Made by a program: the position numbers and the translations under genes | In this document: positions 33,100-35,703 of the stretch, in pieces | How positions within the stretch are numbered: the stretch's first letter is position 1 | Layout of the letters: the number at the start of each line of letters is the position of its first letter | Notes under the pieces: model-generated | Database searches by the model: none | Seen by the model: only the letters and a program-made list of their open reading frames with translations | What the model was told of the DNA's origin: nothing | Assembly: GCA_023260835.1 (NCBI GenBank) | Contig: JALQTR010000045.1 | Coordinates: 1 to 35,703, forward strand | DNA: 35,703 nt | Origin: Paracoccaceae bacterium | GTDB lineage: Bacteria; Pseudomonadota; Alphaproteobacteria; Rhodobacterales; Rhodobacteraceae | Direction: 5' to 3'

Positions 33100-34485
33100 T
33101 CAATCAATGGGCGAATTTTTTGGATCAGTTTGCTGCGCGTCCTCCAGCAGGGCCAACACCTGGGCGCTGATCGTTCGTGGGGCACTGTGTGTTGTGGGTT
33201 GCGCCCAGGATAAGCTGTCGACCGAGCTGCAATTTTCGCAAATTGGGCCCCAGTTTTCATGCGGGTGTCCACATTTGTCGCACACCCAGGCCGGGGCAGC
33301 CGGCGCGCTGATCGCCTTTGCCAACCACGCGCGGCTTTCGGCTGCGTGACTGTCGCGCGTGATCGCCGCCATCAGAGTGCAGATCTGCGCATCAGCATCG
33401 GCTTCTGCTAGGGGCTTCAAAGCCCGTTTTGCGCCAGGCATATCGCCCATCGCCATCATCAGCTGAGCCTGCAGCACCACGGTTTCGCGATGATCAGGGT
33501 GCAGCTTTATGAGGGGCGCAAAGCGCGTGGCGCGGTCTTCGGCGGTTTCATCAGGATCAATGGCGGCAAAGGCTGCCGCAAGATCGGGATGGGGGTGCGA
33601 TTTCCACGCTTTTTTCAGAATTTTCTCGGCCTCTTTAATCTGGCCCGCCTTAATCAACTGATCTGCGGCCGCAGCGGCGGCGGGGATCAGATCGGGGGAT
33701 AGGCGGTTTGCCTCGATCATGGATGCGTTATCATCGCCATTTGATTTGCTTTTGGCCATTAACAAAACAGCACTGCGCCGGCGATGCAGATCCCGTGGAA
33801 TATGACCGGCCTTTAGCTGCAGCGCCAAGGTTTCTGTGGCACCAGCCCAATCCCCAGATTGTGTTTGCAGGGCAAAAAGCTGCTTCAGAATTGCATCATT
33901 TTTGGGCTGCAATTTTGCGCCATGTTCAGCCAATTTCAATGCGGCGCGTCTGTCATCCAGCGCCAGCCGTTGCCGCATTGCGCCGGTGATGCCTGCAAAT
34001 CGTGTTTCTGGGTCATCGATCAGGGCCTCGAATGCGATTGCGGCAGCATTTGAATCTTGGGCCACAACCGCGGCTTGGGCCTGTAACAATGCCGTCAATC
34101 GTGGGGCGTTTAACAATTGGGCGGAACGGTTGGCTTCGGCCATGGCCTTTTTGCCGTCACCGGCCGTCATCGCCATTAATGTGTTCGTTAATGCCTGCAG
34201 CCCTTTGCGTTCCCGCCGTCCAGCAAAATAGCGGGATAATGCGGTTTCATCCCCATTGATGAAATGCCACAGGCTGATTGCCAATCCGATCAGCTTCAGC
34301 CCAAGCCACAGCGCCAAAGCCAGTAACATAAAGAGCAGCAAAATCTGAACAGGGCCGAGGCTGATTTGATAGCCAAAGGCCAAAATGTCGATTGTTTCGC
34401 CAGATTGTTTGATCCGCGCGATCCCTAATGTGGCAGCCGCTATGATGATAACGAATCCCACAATTTTGATGAGCGCGCGCAACAT
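33100..34485 (-). CDS. hemY: HemY-family TPR membrane protein
   Basis: The 461-residue protein starts with two membrane helices (about 5-22 and 46-70), the HemY_N region with FINGDETALSRYFAGRRERKGLQAL, followed by TPR-like helical repeats facing the periplasm or cytoplasm (KAMAEANRSAQLL, AALKLAEHGAKLQPKNDAIL, KAGQIKEAEKILKKAW). A C-terminal zinc-ribbon-like motif CDKCGH ... CENC is seen near 405-423, common in alphaproteobacterial forms. It belongs to the hemCD-linked operon; its part in haem synthesis is not well defined. Note that this is not the protoporphyrinogen oxidase also called HemY. The start overlaps the mitofilin stop (TAATG). Confidence 0.9.
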   Translation of the reverse strand: MLRALIKIVGFVIIIAAATLGIARIKQSGETIDILAFGYQISLGPVQILLLFMLLALALWLGLKLIGLAISLWHFINGDETALSRYFAGRRERKGLQALTNTLMAMTAGDGKKAMAEANRSAQLLNAPRLTALLQAQAAVVAQDSNAAAIAFEALIDDPETRFAGITGAMRQRLALDDRRAALKLAEHGAKLQPKNDAILKQLFALQTQSGDWAGATETLALQLKAGHIPRDLHRRRSAVLLMAKSKSNGDDNASMIEANRLSPDLIPAAAAAADQLIKAGQIKEAEKILKKAWKSHPHPDLAAAFAAIDPDETAEDRATRFAPLIKLHPDHRETVVLQAQLMMAMGDMPGAKRALKPLAEADADAQICTLMAAITRDSHAAESRAWLAKAISAPAAPAWVCDKCGHPHENWGPICENCSSVDSLSWAQPTTHSAPRTISAQVLALLEDAQQTDPKNSPID

Positions 34486-35456
34486 TATTCGGCCTCCTGT
34501 CGGATTGTTTGGATGGCGGTTTGCAATGCGGTCTGCGCGGCAATGAATTGATTTGCCTGATCAATCCAGGATTGTTCGTCAGGATTATGGGGGCCACCCG
34601 CCCGCGCACGTTCCAGCGCAGCGGTCAGATCGTCCGCAGGATTATTTTGTGTATCCAGATCATCGGTGATCCGGCGCAATTTGACCTGATCGGCGACGAT
34701 ACGCCCCAACCGCGCCCAAATGCCTGCGCTCGGTGTTTGGGGGGCGGTCATGGTGGTTAATTCTGTGATCAGCTGGGCGCGGCTGGGTAATTGGGCCGCG
34801 TTCATCAACGCATCGGGCAGCGGGCCATAAAAGACCTGCACTTCATCCAAGGCGCTTTGGGTGATTGTTCCGGCATTTAATTTTACCAGCAAAGCATCCA
34901 GCAAGGGCAAAAGCCGGTTGTTGTTTTGGGCTGTCATTATGGCAGTCAGCTGCGCCTGCCAGCGCATTTCAGCGGCCTGCAACTGGGCGTCGAACTCTGC
35001 CTGTAATGCCGGCAAATCAACGGTCGGTTCTGACGAGTTTGCGGCGACCGAGCGATTGGCCAATGCGGTCAAATCAGCGCGCAGTTTGGTCAAATCGTTT
35101 TCCATGCGGTCAAGCGCCGCGGATGCGTCTGCTTGCTGTGTTGTGGATGATTGCAATTGGGACAGGCGGGATTGCAGGTCGTTTAATTGCACTGATAGCG
35201 ATGATTGCTGGCCATTTGTTTTGGTTAATTTGCGGTCTAAAATATCGATTTGGCGCGGCGCGAAGGGCCAATCATTTTGAACCCATTGAAAGGCGGCAAT
35301 GCAGGCGGCGGCACCCATGGCACCCGACAGCACCCCAACCGCAGCCATTTTGATCACCGATGGCGCCGCGGCTGACCTAGGTTGATCATGACCTGTGGGC
35401 TCATTTGGGGTTATGTCTGGCTGTGCTGTGTCATCGTTTTGGGAAGTAGAGGTCAC
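34485..35456 (-). CDS. Alphaproteobacterial mitofilin (Mic60-like) membrane protein
   Basis: GTG 35456 with AAGGGA seven nt upstream is preferred, giving VTSTSQNDDTAQPDITPNEP, 323 residues; the track start at 35480 (TTG, then ATG) lacks a site. The protein has an acidic, low-complexity N-terminus, one membrane helix (MAAVGVLSGAMGAAACIAAF), a coiled coil (about 70-135: DRKLTKTNGQQSSLSVQLNDL...), and a C-terminal region with GIWARLGRIV. The layout and the hemD-mitofilin-hemY order match the bacterial ancestors of Mic60, which shape intracytoplasmic membranes. Sequence conservation is low, so the call leans on domain order and synteny. Confidence 0.82.
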   Translation of the reverse strand: MTSTSQNDDTAQPDITPNEPTGHDQPRSAAAPSVIKMAAVGVLSGAMGAAACIAAFQWVQNDWPFAPRQIDILDRKLTKTNGQQSSLSVQLNDLQSRLSQLQSSTTQQADASAALDRMENDLTKLRADLTALANRSVAANSSEPTVDLPALQAEFDAQLQAAEMRWQAQLTAIMTAQNNNRLLPLLDALLVKLNAGTITQSALDEVQVFYGPLPDALMNAAQLPSRAQLITELTTMTAPQTPSAGIWARLGRIVADQVKLRRITDDLDTQNNPADDLTAALERARAGGPHNPDEQSWIDQANQFIAAQTALQTAIQTIRQEAE

Positions 35457-35511
35457 CTGCGCGTCCCTTATTATCATCAATCGCTCAAACCATAGGCCCG
35501 TGCCTTGTGAT

Positions 35512-35703
35512 TCACAAGCGCTCGCCCAAAGATTGCGTTAACGCGTCAAGGGCCGCCCCCATGCCCGCTTGGTCTGGTGTTGGTGCCGTTGCCATGGCCA
35601 AAGGGCGCAGCCCGTAAATTTTGCAAAACCGTTGCATTTGCAACGCGGCCCTGGCGCTGATTGATGCCACGGCAAACTGGGGCATGTTCGGTTGTACGTG
35701 TCC
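35512..35703 (-). CDS. hemD: Uroporphyrinogen-III synthase, C-terminal fragment
   Basis: A minus-strand frame enters from the right edge and ends at TGA 35512-35514, giving 63 residues: AVASISARAALQMQRFCKIY, then RPLAMATAPTPDQAGMGAALDAL. This matches the end of HemD, where the last strand and helix carry A..P.....M..AL. HemD closes and inverts the linear tetrapyrrole to uroporphyrinogen III. The fragment is short; the following mitofilin and hemY genes support it. Confidence 0.75.
   Translation of the reverse strand, partial: GHVQPNMPQFAVASISARAALQMQRFCKIYGLRPLAMATAPTPDQAGMGAALDALTQSLGERL

Noticed and set aside
32953-33213. 86-codon plus-strand ORF
   Set aside because: It begins across tRNA-Leu in antisense (GGWDSNPHGRRPQDFKSC is a typical tRNA shadow) and continues opposite hemY.

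Overview
The window is a 35.7-kb piece of an alphaproteobacterial chromosome, almost certainly Rhodobacterales (Roseobacter group). That call rests on the pha cluster with its neighbouring EAL gene, the murA-DUF2948-hisD string, the rnd-kdsD-lptC-lptA-lptB-hpf-ptsN string, the hemD-mitofilin-hemY string, and the overall protein flavour. G+C looks to be in the mid-50s by eye. Coding density is high, and many genes are joined by ATGA or TAATG stop/start overlaps. I see no phage, insertion sequence or CRISPR.

Layout: (1) 1-140 holds the tail of an A+T-rich rseP that abuts a saccharopine-reductase-like gene cut off after about 73 codons, so the left edge is a rearrangement or an assembly chimera. 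(2) 142-2713, minus strand: phosphatase, GST and saccharopine dehydrogenase genes. (3) 2782-5848, minus strand: phaB and phaA, each with its own terminator and the same upstream palindrome, plus an EAL phosphodiesterase gene. (4) 5849-9096: rpsD with a structured leader, hisC-tyrC, and tRNA-Thr(GGT). (5) 9180-17233, plus strand: a small basic protein, murA, DUF2948, hisD, rnd, kdsD, lptC, lptA, lptB, hpf and ptsN. (6) 17238-21909, minus strand: a dead nuclease-like secreted protein and an RND efflux pair with a clear promoter/operator. (7) 21906-28654: a pyrimidine salvage module made of a BMP-type ABC importer, cytosine deaminase and divergent upp. (8) 28846-32886: an IalB-family protein, the Entner-Doudoroff genes eda and edd behind a tiny winged-helix protein, and a membrane protein. 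(9) 32962-35703: tRNA-Leu(TAA), hemY, alphaproteobacterial mitofilin and the end of hemD.

How the genes work together: the importer plus CodA plus Upp form a route from external cytosine (or a related compound) to uracil to UMP. PhaA and PhaB make 3-hydroxybutyryl-CoA for PHB, but the PhaB copy here lacks its catalytic lysine. KdsD and LptCAB serve Kdo-lipid A synthesis and LPS export. Edd and Eda run the lower Entner-Doudoroff branch and probably answer to the small regulator encoded just upstream.

No wholly new multi-gene system stands out. The observations most worth a second look are the PhaB Lys-to-Asn change, the paired pha palindromes, the operator over the RND promoter -35 box, the paired structures around the importer/upp divergent region, and the unnamed winged-helix protein ahead of edd-eda.
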